Assembly: GCA_020852515.1 (NCBI GenBank)
Contig: JADZAS010000025.1
Location: 1 to 64,000, forward strand
Length of the DNA stretch: 64,000 nt
Source: Phycisphaerales bacterium
Lineage (GTDB): Bacteria > Planctomycetota > Phycisphaerae > Phycisphaerales > UBA5793
Direction: 5' to 3'
Under the pieces are notes generated by a model that searched no databases, was not told the DNA's origin, and saw only the letters and a program-made list of their open reading frames with translations. Both the position numbers and the translations under genes were made by a program. Position 1 is the first letter of the stretch, and each line of letters opens with the position of its first letter. Positions 41,287 through 49,536 of this stretch are shown in pieces.

Positions 41287-42174
41287 ATGTCGGATCTGGT
41301 TGTGGATGGGCAGAAGTTTTCGTGGAAGTATCTTGACTGGCCGGTTTTCGCAGCCATCCTGGCGCTCCACGTCGGATGTGTGGCGGCGTTCGTGCTGCCG
41401 TTCAGGTGGGAAATGCTGGGCCTGGCGTTGGTGCTGTGGTGGATCTGCGGCGGATTGGGCATCTGCCTCTGCTATCACCGGCTCCTTACGCACAAGAGCT
41501 TCAAGACACCCGACGTTGTTAAGTACTTTCTCACGATCCTGGGCAATCTGAACTGGCAGGGGAGTCCGATCCACTGGGTCGGCATTCATCGCCTGCACCA
41601 CCATCATTCGGACGAGGAGCACGACCCGCACTCGCCCCGGCACGGCTTCACCTGGGCCCACATCCTCTGGTGCATGGTGAAGGACCCCAATGGCAATCAC
41701 GCCCGGGCGGCGGCGCGCGATCTGCAGCGCGACAAGGTCATGGCATTTCTCGACCGGTACTACTTCGTGCCGCAGTTCATCCTTGCGGGGCTGCTCTTTG
41801 TCGCCGGGGCCTGGAACTGGGGCGGCGGGTGGTCGTGGCAGTACGGCCTGGCGTGGGTGGTGTGGGGGGTGTGCATCCGCACCGTCTTCGTCTACCACTC
41901 GACGTGGTTCGTCAACTCCGCCAGCCACACGTGGGGCTATCGCAACTTCCAGACCACCGACAACTCGCGCAACACCTGGTGGGTGTCGATCCTCGGCTTT
42001 GGCGAGGGCTGGCACAACAACCACCACGCACTGCAGCGCTCGGCGGCCCACGGCATGAGATGGTGGGAGTTCGATCTCACGTATCTGACGATCCGCCTGA
42101 TGGCGCTGCTCGGCCTGGCGTGGGACGTGGTCACTCCGGACAAAGCCGCCGTGGGCACGGGAAACTCGCATTGA
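41287..42174 (+). CDS. Acyl-CoA/acyl-lipid desaturase
   Basis: A 295-aa integral membrane di-iron desaturase, introducing a double bond into a fatty acyl chain (delta-9 type most likely). The three histidine boxes are HRLLTH (residues ~59-64), HRLHHHH (~96-102) and HNNHH (~240-244), with paired membrane helices before box 1 and between boxes 2 and 3. GGAG lies six nt before the ATG at 41287. The electron donor is not adjacent. Confidence 0.93.
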   Translation: MSDLVVDGQKFSWKYLDWPVFAAILALHVGCVAAFVLPFRWEMLGLALVLWWICGGLGICLCYHRLLTHKSFKTPDVVKYFLTILGNLNWQGSPIHWVGIHRLHHHHSDEEHDPHSPRHGFTWAHILWCMVKDPNGNHARAAARDLQRDKVMAFLDRYYFVPQFILAGLLFVAGAWNWGGGWSWQYGLAWVVWGVCIRTVFVYHSTWFVNSASHTWGYRNFQTTDNSRNTWWVSILGFGEGWHNNHHALQRSAAHGMRWWEFDLTYLTIRLMALLGLAWDVVTPDKAAVGTGNSH

Positions 42175-42198
42175 CTTCGGCGGGGACCTCGCTGTGGA

Positions 42199-43077
42199 AT
42201 GGCCGCCCTGCAAGGCGGTCGGTGCGCCGTGCCTTCTGACGCGACATCTCACCAGCGTGCGCCCGATCGCGGCGACGGCAACGCGTCCGCGCCGGCGGCG
42301 GGCCGGCCCAGCGCCGGGGAAATCTGGCGCCGCCTCGGGCCGACGCGCTGGGTGGGCCTGCTGTGGGCCACGGCGCCGGCGCTGATGGGCTTTGCGCTAC
42401 TCGCGTCCTTTGGCCCCGTCTCCGACTGGTTCGGCTCGTGGGGCGCTTCGGGCATCTACGTTTATGCGATCATCTTCGCGGCGGCGGCGGGCTCGGGCAT
42501 GCTGCCAACCTATGCGCAGTCGCTTCTGGGCGGCTGGGTCTTTGGATTCTGGTATGGGTGGGCCGGCGCGATGTTCGGCTTTACCGCGGCGGCGGTCATC
42601 GGCTATTTCATCGCGCAGCGAGCTTCGCATCATCGCGTCGAGCGCCTCGTCGAGTCGGATGACCGCGCCCGCGCCGTGCGCGATGCGCTCGTCGGCCGCG
42701 GCTGGTTGCGCACGCTGGGGATCGTCGCGCTCATTCGCGTGCCGCCCAATTCGCCCTTTGCGCTGACGAACCTGGCGATGGCGACAACGGGCGTGCGCCT
42801 GGCGCCGTACACGGTCGGGACGTGCATCGGCATGGCGCCTCGCACCGCGGTGGCGGTGTGGTTCGGCGCGATGGCCCAGGCCAGCGGCGCCCGCGACATC
42901 CAGGAGTACATCCACGAGAAGGCCGGCTGGTGGTACGCACTGGGCAGCTTCGCGCTGATGTTCGCGATGCTCGCGATCATCGGCGCCATCGCCAATCACG
43001 CGCTCAAACACGTCACCGGTCAGCGCAGCGGGTGCGGAATTGAAAACGAGCCCGACCGACCGGCCGGGCTCGAGTGA
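42199..43077 (+). CDS. TVP38/TMEM64-type VTT-domain membrane protein
   Basis: A 292-aa membrane protein with the VTT (DedA/TVP38) domain at ~90-260: GSGMLPTYAQSLLGGWVFGFWYGWAGAMFGFTAAAVIGYFIAQR and ALIRVPPNSPFALTNLAMATTGVRLAPYTVGT. The F/Y-G-x-x-x-G and R-x-P-P-x-x-P-F features match. Members are thought to act as lipid scramblases or small-solute transporters; the role here is unknown. The N-terminal ~45 residues are low complexity and the true start may be internal. It follows the desaturase by 24 bp, so a lipid context is plausible. Confidence 0.85.
   Translation: MAALQGGRCAVPSDATSHQRAPDRGDGNASAPAAGRPSAGEIWRRLGPTRWVGLLWATAPALMGFALLASFGPVSDWFGSWGASGIYVYAIIFAAAAGSGMLPTYAQSLLGGWVFGFWYGWAGAMFGFTAAAVIGYFIAQRASHHRVERLVESDDRARAVRDALVGRGWLRTLGIVALIRVPPNSPFALTNLAMATTGVRLAPYTVGTCIGMAPRTAVAVWFGAMAQASGARDIQEYIHEKAGWWYALGSFALMFAMLAIIGAIANHALKHVTGQRSGCGIENEPDRPAGLE
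43041..43072 (-). terminator. Terminator-like hairpin after YHS-like lipoprotein gene
   Basis: CGAGCCCG (43047-43054) pairs with CGGGCTCG (43065-43072); the - strand continues TTTTCAATT. It lies inside the 3' end of the convergent VTT-domain gene. Confidence 0.55.
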
Positions 43078-43105
43078 ATTTGAGAGCGCGAAGTGCGAGA
43101 CTGGG

Positions 43106-43429
43106 TCAGTGGCCCGGGTCTTCTTCCGGGGCGACTTCTTCCAGCTTCTTCTTGGCGGCGGCGACGAACTCGTCCTTCTTGCTTTCGGGCCATTCGTTCC
43201 AGGTCTTGATGCAGTCTTCACAGCAGAAGGCGACAGCCACGCCCTTGTACTCGACGGTGGGCGATTTCAGGCTGACGGCCTGACCAGTGTCCACCGGGCA
43301 CGATGCATTAAATGCGAGTTTCGCCGGGGCGCCGTTCCCCGATGACGATTCCTGCTTCTTGCAGCCGCCCAGCAAGGCGACGCCAAGCACTACGGTGATT
43401 CCAATCCTGCAGCCATGCTTCATCAACAT
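43106..43429 (-). CDS. Small YHS-like cysteine-rich lipoprotein
   Basis: A 107-aa lipoprotein with a signal helix and lipobox LLGGC. The mature part carries CPVD and FCCEDCIKTW, the pattern of YHS/TRASH-type metal-binding domains (CPV-x-G...V-x-Y-K-G...FCC-x-x-C), followed by a charged helix. A role in binding or sensing a soft metal such as copper is inferred from the motif only. AAGGAG six nt before the ATG at 43429. Confidence 0.8.
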   Translation of the reverse strand: MLMKHGCRIGITVVLGVALLGGCKKQESSSGNGAPAKLAFNASCPVDTGQAVSLKSPTVEYKGVAVAFCCEDCIKTWNEWPESKKDEFVAAAKKKLEEVAPEEDPGH

Positions 43430-43741
43430 ATCGGTCTCCTTGTTCGGTTAGAACTTGCTTCGATCCTAGGGATAGTCTCTGGCACCCAGCAGGTTAATTC
43501 TATCCTTTCCGATTTCCATCGGGCTTTACCCTTGATTCGTCGCCGCGATTGGCGTTATGATTCGCGGCATTTGGCGGGGCGGTCGTGTGCCGGCTGCCTC
43601 GGAAGGTGAGGGGAGTTGGTTCAACCCAACTCGGCAATCCACTCCCGTTGAAGTCATCGCCGCCTCGGCGCCGATGCTGTGGGTTGGTGCAACCCGCCCT
43701 CGTTGCTTCAGACACGAGGTGCACTGAATGAGGAACGACTC
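43430..43741. other. Intergenic region with inverted repeats
   Basis: A 312-bp divergent gap. It holds a palindromic hairpin GAGTTGG-TTCAAC-CCAACTC (43613-43632) and, about 50 bp on, a related one GGGTTG-GTG-CAACCC (43681-43696). Both lie upstream of the PEP-CTERM-like gene and may be operators or leader hairpins. No other gene is evident. Confidence 0.5.
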
Positions 43742-44404
43742 ATGCGCGTCCGCGGACAGAACGCAGCAAAAATCCTAGGCACCGCCCTCGCCGCGGTGCT
43801 GCTCACATCAACTTCCGCCGCCCTGGCCCAGGCGCCATATCGCGCGGTGTCTTCGACGCGGCCTGGAACCATCGACTTCACCGACTTCGTCGGCCGGAGC
43901 GTCCAGACCAACGGCCCGGTGGATCTCGGACAGGGCGTCACCTGGTCGGTTACTTCGGAAGGCTGGATCGGCGACATGCCCTTCGGCCTGCGCACCAACG
44001 GGTACTGGGACTCGGGGCGCGCGGGTTTCGCCGGACTGAACATCGACAACAGCGCCATGCTCTTTGAATTCGACGCTCCAGTCGCCAGCGTCGGCGCGTT
44101 TGTCAACTACGCACCCGTTACCGGACAGGGACCGATTCCCACCATCGAGGCGCTCGATCGTTTCGGCCGAGTGTTCGACTCGTTCACGCTCGACGTTCGC
44201 ACGCCCAACGCAGTGAACGACGGCCAGTTTCTCGGATTCGAGCACGAAAGCAACGACATTCACTCGTTTCGATATCGCGCCCGCTATGGGGTGCTGGATG
44301 ATCTGGAATGGTCGCGCCGGGGCCTGATCCCCGCGCCCTCGTCGCTGGCCATGCTGGCCGTCGGCGCCCTCGGATTCGCGCGGCGGCGCCGTCGCGAGTC
44401 TTGA
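43742..44404 (+). CDS. PEP-CTERM-like exported protein
   Basis: A 220-aa protein with a signal peptide (cleavage after ...SAALA|QA, about residue 30) and a C-terminal sorting signal: a proline-bearing motif (PAPSS), a hydrophobic helix LAMLAVGALGF and a basic end (ARRRRRES). This is the tripartite plan of PEP-CTERM proteins processed by exosortase, with PAPSS instead of the usual VPEPS/T. The body is a beta-rich domain of unknown function. AGGA seven nt before the ATG at 43742. No exosortase is in the window. Confidence 0.8.
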   Translation: MRVRGQNAAKILGTALAAVLLTSTSAALAQAPYRAVSSTRPGTIDFTDFVGRSVQTNGPVDLGQGVTWSVTSEGWIGDMPFGLRTNGYWDSGRAGFAGLNIDNSAMLFEFDAPVASVGAFVNYAPVTGQGPIPTIEALDRFGRVFDSFTLDVRTPNAVNDGQFLGFEHESNDIHSFRYRARYGVLDDLEWSRRGLIPAPSSLAMLAVGALGFARRRRRES

Positions 44405-44504
44405 TCCGCGATCGCGGCTTTCATTCAATGACCATTCGCCAACGACCGGCGCCGTCTCGGCGCCGGCGTTGGCATTCGCGCCCTCGGCGCAAGGAGTGAA
44501 AGCC

Positions 44505-44999
44505 ATGTTCAGGAACGCCTTCTTTGCTGCGATTCTTGCCGCCGCGGCGGTGACTGGCGGATGTCATTCGACGGGCGGCGACGTCGCTTCGTGGAATCAC
44601 TACGGCCCGGCGGATCTCGACTCTGATACGCCCGTGCCTCTGGGGGCGATCGACCAGACGCAGGCCGGCCCCGTCGTCGTACGCGGCACCATCGACGAAG
44701 TCTGCCAGACCAAGGGGTGCTGGATGGTCATCGTGGACGGCGACCGATCCGCTCGCGTGAAGTTCAAGGACTACTCGTTCTTCGTGCCGCGCAATGCCGC
44801 CGGCCGGCAGGTGGTGGTCAGAGGGTGGGGCGAGCCGACGCTGATCGACGTACAGTGGGCGCGGCACATGGCGGAGGACGCCGGCCGCAGCCAGGCTGAG
44901 ATCGAGGCGATCACCGAGCCCGTGGCGGTCTACGAAATCACAGCCATCGGCGTGTACATCTCCGGCTCCGGCCTCGAGGAGCCGCACACTGGCGGCTGA
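44505..44999 (+). CDS. DUF4920-like lipoprotein
   Basis: A 164-aa lipoprotein (lipobox TGGC, Cys at about residue 20). The middle matches the DUF4920 pattern: VRGTIDEVCQTKGCWMVIVDG...VKFKDYSFFVPRNAAGRQVVVRG, with two conserved cysteines. Function unknown. AAGGAG eight nt before the ATG. It is followed by a strong terminator. Confidence 0.82.
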   Translation: MFRNAFFAAILAAAAVTGGCHSTGGDVASWNHYGPADLDSDTPVPLGAIDQTQAGPVVVRGTIDEVCQTKGCWMVIVDGDRSARVKFKDYSFFVPRNAAGRQVVVRGWGEPTLIDVQWARHMAEDAGRSQAEIEAITEPVAVYEITAIGVYISGSGLEEPHTGG

Positions 45000-45025
45000 T
45001 CTGAACGGCCGGTCAAAAAGCAGAC

Positions 45026-45053
45026 GCCCCGCGATCCGATCGCGGGGCTTTTT
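45026..45053 (+). terminator. Rho-independent terminator after DUF4920-like gene
   Basis: GCCCCGCGAT (45026-45035) pairs with ATCGCGGGGC (45039-45048), loop CCG, followed by TTTTT. Confidence 0.95.
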
Positions 45054-45062
45054 CGCTGAAAG

Positions 45063-45149
45063 CGGAGAGGGTGGGATTCGAACCCACGGTGGCCCGAAGG
45101 CCACACCGGTTTTCGAGACCGGCCCATTCAGCCGCTCTGGCACCTCTCC
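45063..45149 (-). tRNA. tRNA-Ser (CGA)
   Basis: An 87-nt cloverleaf: acceptor GGAGAGG/CCTCTCC with discriminator G, anticodon arm CCGGT-CTCGAAA-ACCGG giving anticodon CGA, a long variable arm typical of tRNA-Ser (GTGGCCTTCGGGCCAC), and T-arm GTGGG-TTCGAAT-CCCAC. The 3' CCA is not encoded. Confidence 0.98.
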
Positions 45150-45348
45150 GGAAGCGTTCGCGGAAGAATACCGCCCGCAGGTGCGATTGCAAGCGCGAAG
45201 TTCATGTCATGCCGCCGGAGCGGGGCGCAACGGGCGTGTAACAACTTGCGAGGCGATGCGGGAGGAGCGCGCGGAGGCGTTATGATGCGAAAGTGACGGG
45301 GGCCCTGACCAGCCGCGTCGATGCAGCTGAGCACGAAAGGAGTACGCC

Positions 45349-46380
45349 GTGAACCGATCCGCGTGTCTGTGCCTGATGCTCGCCTGTTCGATGATGACCG
45401 GAGCCGAAGCGCTCGCGCAGCGCGAGGATGACAAGGTCGCCAGCAGCCTGGCGGCGCGGCCGATTTCGACCCAGGTGCCCTTTGCCATCGAGTTCAATCC
45501 CGGCGGCGATGCGGTCGCCATCGGGACCGGCGACGGGCGCCTCATCGTCTGGTCGCCCCTCGACGGGCGCGAGTTCTCCATCCAGGATCATCGCTTCTGG
45601 ACCTTCTGCGCCGCGTGGTCTGCCGATGGCTCGCGCCTCATCACCGGCGGAGGCGACGATGTGATCAACATCAGAAACGCGCGCACGCTCGATCTGGTCG
45701 GGACTCTCGAGGGCCACGGAGACGATGTGCACGGCATCGCGCTCTCGGCTGATAACCGCGTGCTCTACTCCGTCGGCGATGACATGATGCTCTTCGCGTG
45801 GGACATCGAGCGCGGCTCGCCGATCTACCGCATCAAGGCGCACGATGAGCAGATTCCATGCATCGCCATGAGCCCCGACGGCAAGACGCTGGCGACCGGC
45901 AGTCGCGACGACACGGTGAAGCTCTGGAACGCCGCGGATGGCAAACTGCTGCACACGTTCACCGGCCACCTCAACGACGTGCTCGACGTGGACTTCGGCC
46001 CTGATGGGCGAACGCTCGCGTCGGCCAGTTATGACACGACCATCATGCTCTGGGATGTTCCCGGCCGGTCGCGCCAGAGTGTGATCCGCGAGCACAAGGA
46101 CCGGGTGTTTGCGGTGGAGTTCAGCCCGGATGGCAAGTCGCTCTGGTCCGGCGGCGAGGACAACGCGCTCGTTCAGACGCAACTCACGGGGGGCATGGCT
46201 TCGAGCCGCATCGTCGTCGGCGGCGACATCGCGCGCCTGGCCATCAGCCCGGACGGCAGCGCGCGGGCGTACACCTCCAGCGACGGCTACGCGCGCTGGA
46301 CGACGCAACTGCCCGGGCAGGAGCAGTACACGCTGCACCAACTCCGAGTGGACCCCACGTCACCGCTGCTCGACCAGTAG
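45349..46380 (+). CDS. Exported WD40-repeat protein
   Basis: A 343-aa protein with a signal peptide (~23 residues, ...GAEALA|QR) and about seven WD40 blades, several ending in W-x-(P/A/D) such as LIVWSPLDG, VKLWNAADG and IMLWDVPGR, with GH dipeptides (EGHGDDVHGIAL, TGHLNDVLDVDF). It is a single beta-propeller, presumably a periplasmic scaffold. The GTG at 45349 is preceded by AGGAG six nt upstream. A -10-like TATGAT is at 45291. Confidence 0.9.
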   Translation: MNRSACLCLMLACSMMTGAEALAQREDDKVASSLAARPISTQVPFAIEFNPGGDAVAIGTGDGRLIVWSPLDGREFSIQDHRFWTFCAAWSADGSRLITGGGDDVINIRNARTLDLVGTLEGHGDDVHGIALSADNRVLYSVGDDMMLFAWDIERGSPIYRIKAHDEQIPCIAMSPDGKTLATGSRDDTVKLWNAADGKLLHTFTGHLNDVLDVDFGPDGRTLASASYDTTIMLWDVPGRSRQSVIREHKDRVFAVEFSPDGKSLWSGGEDNALVQTQLTGGMASSRIVVGGDIARLAISPDGSARAYTSSDGYARWTTQLPGQEQYTLHQLRVDPTSPLLDQ

Positions 46381-46419
46381 CAGGATCGAAGCCAGCGCGA
46401 ACAGTCAGATGAGGGGAAG

Positions 46420-46493
46420 CGTCCGCGGCAGGATTCGAACCTGCAACCTTCTGCTCCGGAGGCAGATGCTCTATCCAATTGCGCTACGCGGAC
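46420..46493 (-). tRNA. tRNA-Arg (CCG)
   Basis: A 74-nt cloverleaf: acceptor GTCCGCG/CGCGGAC with discriminator G, D-arm GCGCAATTGGATAGAGC, anticodon arm TCTGC-CTCCGGA-GCAGA giving anticodon CCG, T-arm GCAGG-TTCGAAT-CCTGC. No encoded CCA. Confidence 0.98.
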
Positions 46494-46540
46494 ACGCGGG
46501 CGGCCGATGCCAACTTGCTCGCCGCCTCAACCGGCGAGTA

Positions 46541-46546
46541 TACGAT
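46541..46546 (+). promoter_or_regulatory. -10-like TACGAT before MFS gene
   Basis: TACGAT eight nt before the ATG at 46555, with no ribosome site; the following CCGCC matches the start regions of mcsA and the thiolase. Confidence 0.4.
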
Positions 46547-46554
46547 CCGCCCCG

Positions 46555-47757
46555 ATGACTGGCAAGGACCACACGCCCTCGCGCGTCGATGCACTGCTCC
46601 TGTCCGTCCTGGCCTACGCGGGAATCGCCAGCGTCGGCACGGGCGTGATGCTCAGCGGGGTGTTCTTTATCACCCGCGAAGCGTTCGGATTCAGCGATGG
46701 CCGCAACCTGCTGCTCGGTCTCGTTGTGCAATTGCCCTACATCCCGGCGGCGCTGCTCTCGGGCCCGCTGTGCGCGCGGCTGGGCGCGCAGCGCGTGCTG
46801 CTGATCACGGTGCTGGGCATGACGCTCGCATGCGCAGCGCTGGCGACGATGCCGCCGGTGTGGATGTGGTGGTGGCTGGCGCCGATGTACAACGCGTTCG
46901 CCGGCATGCAGTGGCCCATCGTCGAAAGTTACATCGCCAGCGGCCGGCACGGGCGCGACATGCGCCGCGCCATCGGGCTGTTCAACATCACCTGGGCCGC
47001 GACCATTGCGCCGGGTCTGTGGCTCATCTCGCTGGCGCACGGCCGGCCGCAGGTGACGTTCATCGTGCTGGCGATCATCCACGCCGGGACGTTCCTGCTG
47101 GTGCGCGCCTGGCCGATCCAGCCGCGCACGCACGATGTCGAGGCGGGACGGCAACACACCGGCGAGGCGTATCCGAACCTGCTCCGCGCCTCGCGCGTGC
47201 TGCTGCCGACCGGGTACGTGCTCATCTACATGCTCGGCCCGCTGCTGCCGGGCATCTGGGACCGCCTCGGCGTCGATGCCGCGCTGGCGCCGACGCTGGC
47301 CAGCACGTGGATCATCGTGCGCGTCGGCGTGTTTGCGCTCATGTTCTGGTTTCCCGGCTGGCACGGCAAGTGGTGGATCCTCGGCGTCGGTGCGACCCTG
47401 CTCTGCGGCGGGACGGTGCTGACGCTGCTTGAGATTGCGGTGTGGGCCGGCGTGCTCGGCCTGGCGCTGCTGGGCTTCGGACAGGGGATGATCTACTACG
47501 CCGCGCTCTACTACGGCATGGCGGTCGAGCACGCCGCGGTCGATTCAGGCGGGCGCCACGAAGCGATCATCGGAGTGGGCTACATCCTCGGCCCGACGCT
47601 CGGCCTCGCCGGCGCGCAATTGTCCATCGGCGCGGCGGCCACGGGCGGCGCGCTGCTCATGACCGGCGTCGTGTCTACGGTCGGCGCCTCGCTGGCCGTG
47701 CACTTCTATCTCAACGCCCGCCGGGCCCGCGCGGCGCTCCGTGCGCCGCCGGGGTAG
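46555..47757 (+). CDS. Major facilitator superfamily transporter
   Basis: A 400-aa protein with twelve hydrophobic helices in two halves. The loop between helices 2 and 3 reads GPLCARLGAQRVLLI, a relaxed form of the MFS motif A (G-x-x-x-D/A-R-x-G-R/x-R). The substrate is unknown. The ATG at 46555 is used because the frame upstream of it runs through the region adjoining the tRNA-Arg gene and has no signal. Converges on the transglutaminase-like gene. Confidence 0.82.
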   Translation: MTGKDHTPSRVDALLLSVLAYAGIASVGTGVMLSGVFFITREAFGFSDGRNLLLGLVVQLPYIPAALLSGPLCARLGAQRVLLITVLGMTLACAALATMPPVWMWWWLAPMYNAFAGMQWPIVESYIASGRHGRDMRRAIGLFNITWAATIAPGLWLISLAHGRPQVTFIVLAIIHAGTFLLVRAWPIQPRTHDVEAGRQHTGEAYPNLLRASRVLLPTGYVLIYMLGPLLPGIWDRLGVDAALAPTLASTWIIVRVGVFALMFWFPGWHGKWWILGVGATLLCGGTVLTLLEIAVWAGVLGLALLGFGQGMIYYAALYYGMAVEHAAVDSGGRHEAIIGVGYILGPTLGLAGAQLSIGAAATGGALLMTGVVSTVGASLAVHFYLNARRARAALRAPPG

Positions 47758-47783
47758 CGATCGAGCGCAGCGGCGCGGCGCCG

Positions 47784-49121
47784 CTACGAGCCTTTCCGCG
47801 AGAAGGAGAACACCGGCTTGATGGGCACGGGCCGGCCCTCCACTTCGAGCACGGGGTACGCGAGATAGTTGATGGGCCCGCTGACCGGTCCGGGATCGAC
47901 GACAAGGTCGCGGCCCCGGCTCAACTCAACGCGATTGGCGGGATGGTGCCCGAAGTAGTAGGTGGACAGTGGCGCGTACTTGTCGGCCTCGCTGATGTCC
48001 ACGGGCCACCACTTGCCCTCGGCGTAAAACTCCGCCCAGCAGTGGTAGCCGTCTACGCCGCCCTCGTTGCGCTCGGAGGGGATGGCGGCGCCGATGGCGA
48101 AGCGTGCCGGGATGTCCGCCGCCCGGGCCAGCGCGATGAAGTACGAGTGAAAGTCGGTGCAGTTGCCCGTCGCGCTGTCGCATGCGTAGGTCGCGTCGCC
48201 CTGGCCGAAGCCTTCGCCGTAGCGCATGTAGCGCATGCGGTCGATGGTGTGGTCGTAGAGCAGCCGGGCTCGCACGAGATCGCCCTGCCGGTCGCCGAGC
48301 ACTTCCTTGGCGATGCGCTTGAACTCATCGCTCTCAGGCACGAGCCGCTCGGCGGCCAGCGATTCCTGCGGATTCTGGCGGTCGTCTTCGTAGGCCGACT
48401 TTTCGGTTCGCTGCACTTCGAAGCGCAGTTCGACCGCCTCGCCGCTGTCATCAGGCGTCAATTCGAGGAAGAGCACCTGGTTGCCGAATCGCGCATCGGT
48501 GAGTTGCCGGCGCTGGCCGGGCGCCTTGATCTCGTCGACGGTGACGGTCTGAAAGGCGTCGCTCTGGGGCAGGGGGATCCACATCCGCGCATCGCCGTCC
48601 AACTGCGGCAACTGCACCTGGTAGACAAACTCGAACGAGTCGCGGCCCTCGATGACGCCCAGCAGCGTGCGATCGGCCTCGTCCACCGACTCGCGCACCC
48701 ACGTCTTGTCCTCTTTCTGCTTCCAGACGTAGAAGGGTTGGCCGTTGAGTTTGTGGATCGTGGTCTCGGTGACGGTCATCTCGCCGGGATCGCCCGAGAG
48801 AAAGAAATCGACGTCGTAGACATCGCCCTGCGTGCTCGCCAGATCGACGCAGGCAAAGTGCCGGCGGGGGCCGAGGTTGGCCAGGTATTCGAGATGGACG
48901 CGGACGAGTTTGAGTTTGAGCACGCCGCCCTCGTAGGGCAGGGTGAAGTAGCCGCCGTGTTGTTTGGACTGCTCAGCGATGTGGTTTTCAATTCCCGCTG
49001 CGATGTCCGCGGTGACGACGTGCGGCACGGGGCTGAGGCCCGACTGGGCGGGCTGCTGATTGGCACTGCAGCCTGCGGTCGCGAGCAGGCCGAGCATTGG
49101 CGGAATGACGGAGAAATGCAT
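47784..49121 (-). CDS. Transglutaminase-like lipoprotein
   Basis: A 445-aa lipoprotein (lipobox ATAGC, Cys at about residue 18). The C-terminal ~170 residues carry a transglutaminase/papain-like triad: Cys in GNCTDFHSYF, His in DGYHCWAEFY and Asp in WWPVDISEADKY. The N-terminal ~270 residues are a beta-rich domain resembling the N-terminal part of DUF3857/transglutaminase proteins by layout. Extracytoplasmic peptidase or amide-bond hydrolase activity is likely. GGAG eight nt before the ATG at 49121. Confidence 0.85.
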   Translation of the reverse strand: MHFSVIPPMLGLLATAGCSANQQPAQSGLSPVPHVVTADIAAGIENHIAEQSKQHGGYFTLPYEGGVLKLKLVRVHLEYLANLGPRRHFACVDLASTQGDVYDVDFFLSGDPGEMTVTETTIHKLNGQPFYVWKQKEDKTWVRESVDEADRTLLGVIEGRDSFEFVYQVQLPQLDGDARMWIPLPQSDAFQTVTVDEIKAPGQRRQLTDARFGNQVLFLELTPDDSGEAVELRFEVQRTEKSAYEDDRQNPQESLAAERLVPESDEFKRIAKEVLGDRQGDLVRARLLYDHTIDRMRYMRYGEGFGQGDATYACDSATGNCTDFHSYFIALARAADIPARFAIGAAIPSERNEGGVDGYHCWAEFYAEGKWWPVDISEADKYAPLSTYYFGHHPANRVELSRGRDLVVDPGPVSGPINYLAYPVLEVEGRPVPIKPVFSFSRKGS

Positions 49122-49226
49122 GATCGACTCTCCCTTCGAGCGCATGCGTTCACATGGGCGTCGGCCCGGTGGCCGAAATCGCGGGGACTCCAACAGGGGT
49201 GATACGCCGACGCGAGCGGCTGGTTC

Positions 49227-49439
49227 TCAGTTTCGCGAGGGATGTTCGCTTGAGGGGTGCTCGTTCGAGGGATGTTCGCCTTGAGGATGCTCGGCCTGCG
49301 GGTGCTCGCCCTGAGGATGTTCCGCCTGGGGGTTCTCACCGGCGCGCACATCCGCCTCGTCGGTCTTGCAGCCGGTGAGGGAGATGGACGGGCCCGCAAT
49401 GAGCGCGAGGCACAGTGCGGACATTCGCTTGCCGGGCAT
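49227..49439 (-). CDS. Small lipoprotein with E-H-P tetrapeptide/pentapeptide repeats
   Basis: A 70-aa lipoprotein: signal helix, lipobox LTGC at ~21-24, then a mature part made of repeats of (A/G/N/S)-E-H-P-(Q/S): six EHP units plus an initial ENP. The + strand DNA shows this as tandem copies of a 15-nt unit (e.g. TGAGGATGCTCGGCC). AGGA seven nt before the ATG, a proper start and a proper lipobox argue that it is a real gene. The evenly spaced Glu-His pairs could bind a metal. It lies 105 bp upstream of the transglutaminase-like lipoprotein gene on the same strand. Confidence 0.75.
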   Translation of the reverse strand: MPGKRMSALCLALIAGPSISLTGCKTDEADVRAGENPQAEHPQGEHPQAEHPQGEHPSNEHPSSEHPSRN

Positions 49440-49536
49440 GACGTTTTCCTGACGGGGTTGGCGTTGGCACAGGCCCGGGCGCCAACCGAACCGGGCTGCT
49501 CACCGAGTATAGCCGGCGCGGCTGGCGCGCTGCCGC

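Noticed and set aside
47752-47795. GC-rich inverted repeat between the MFS and transglutaminase genes as a terminator
   Set aside because: AGCGGCGC/GCGCCGCT can pair, but no T tract follows on either strand, so I did not call it.
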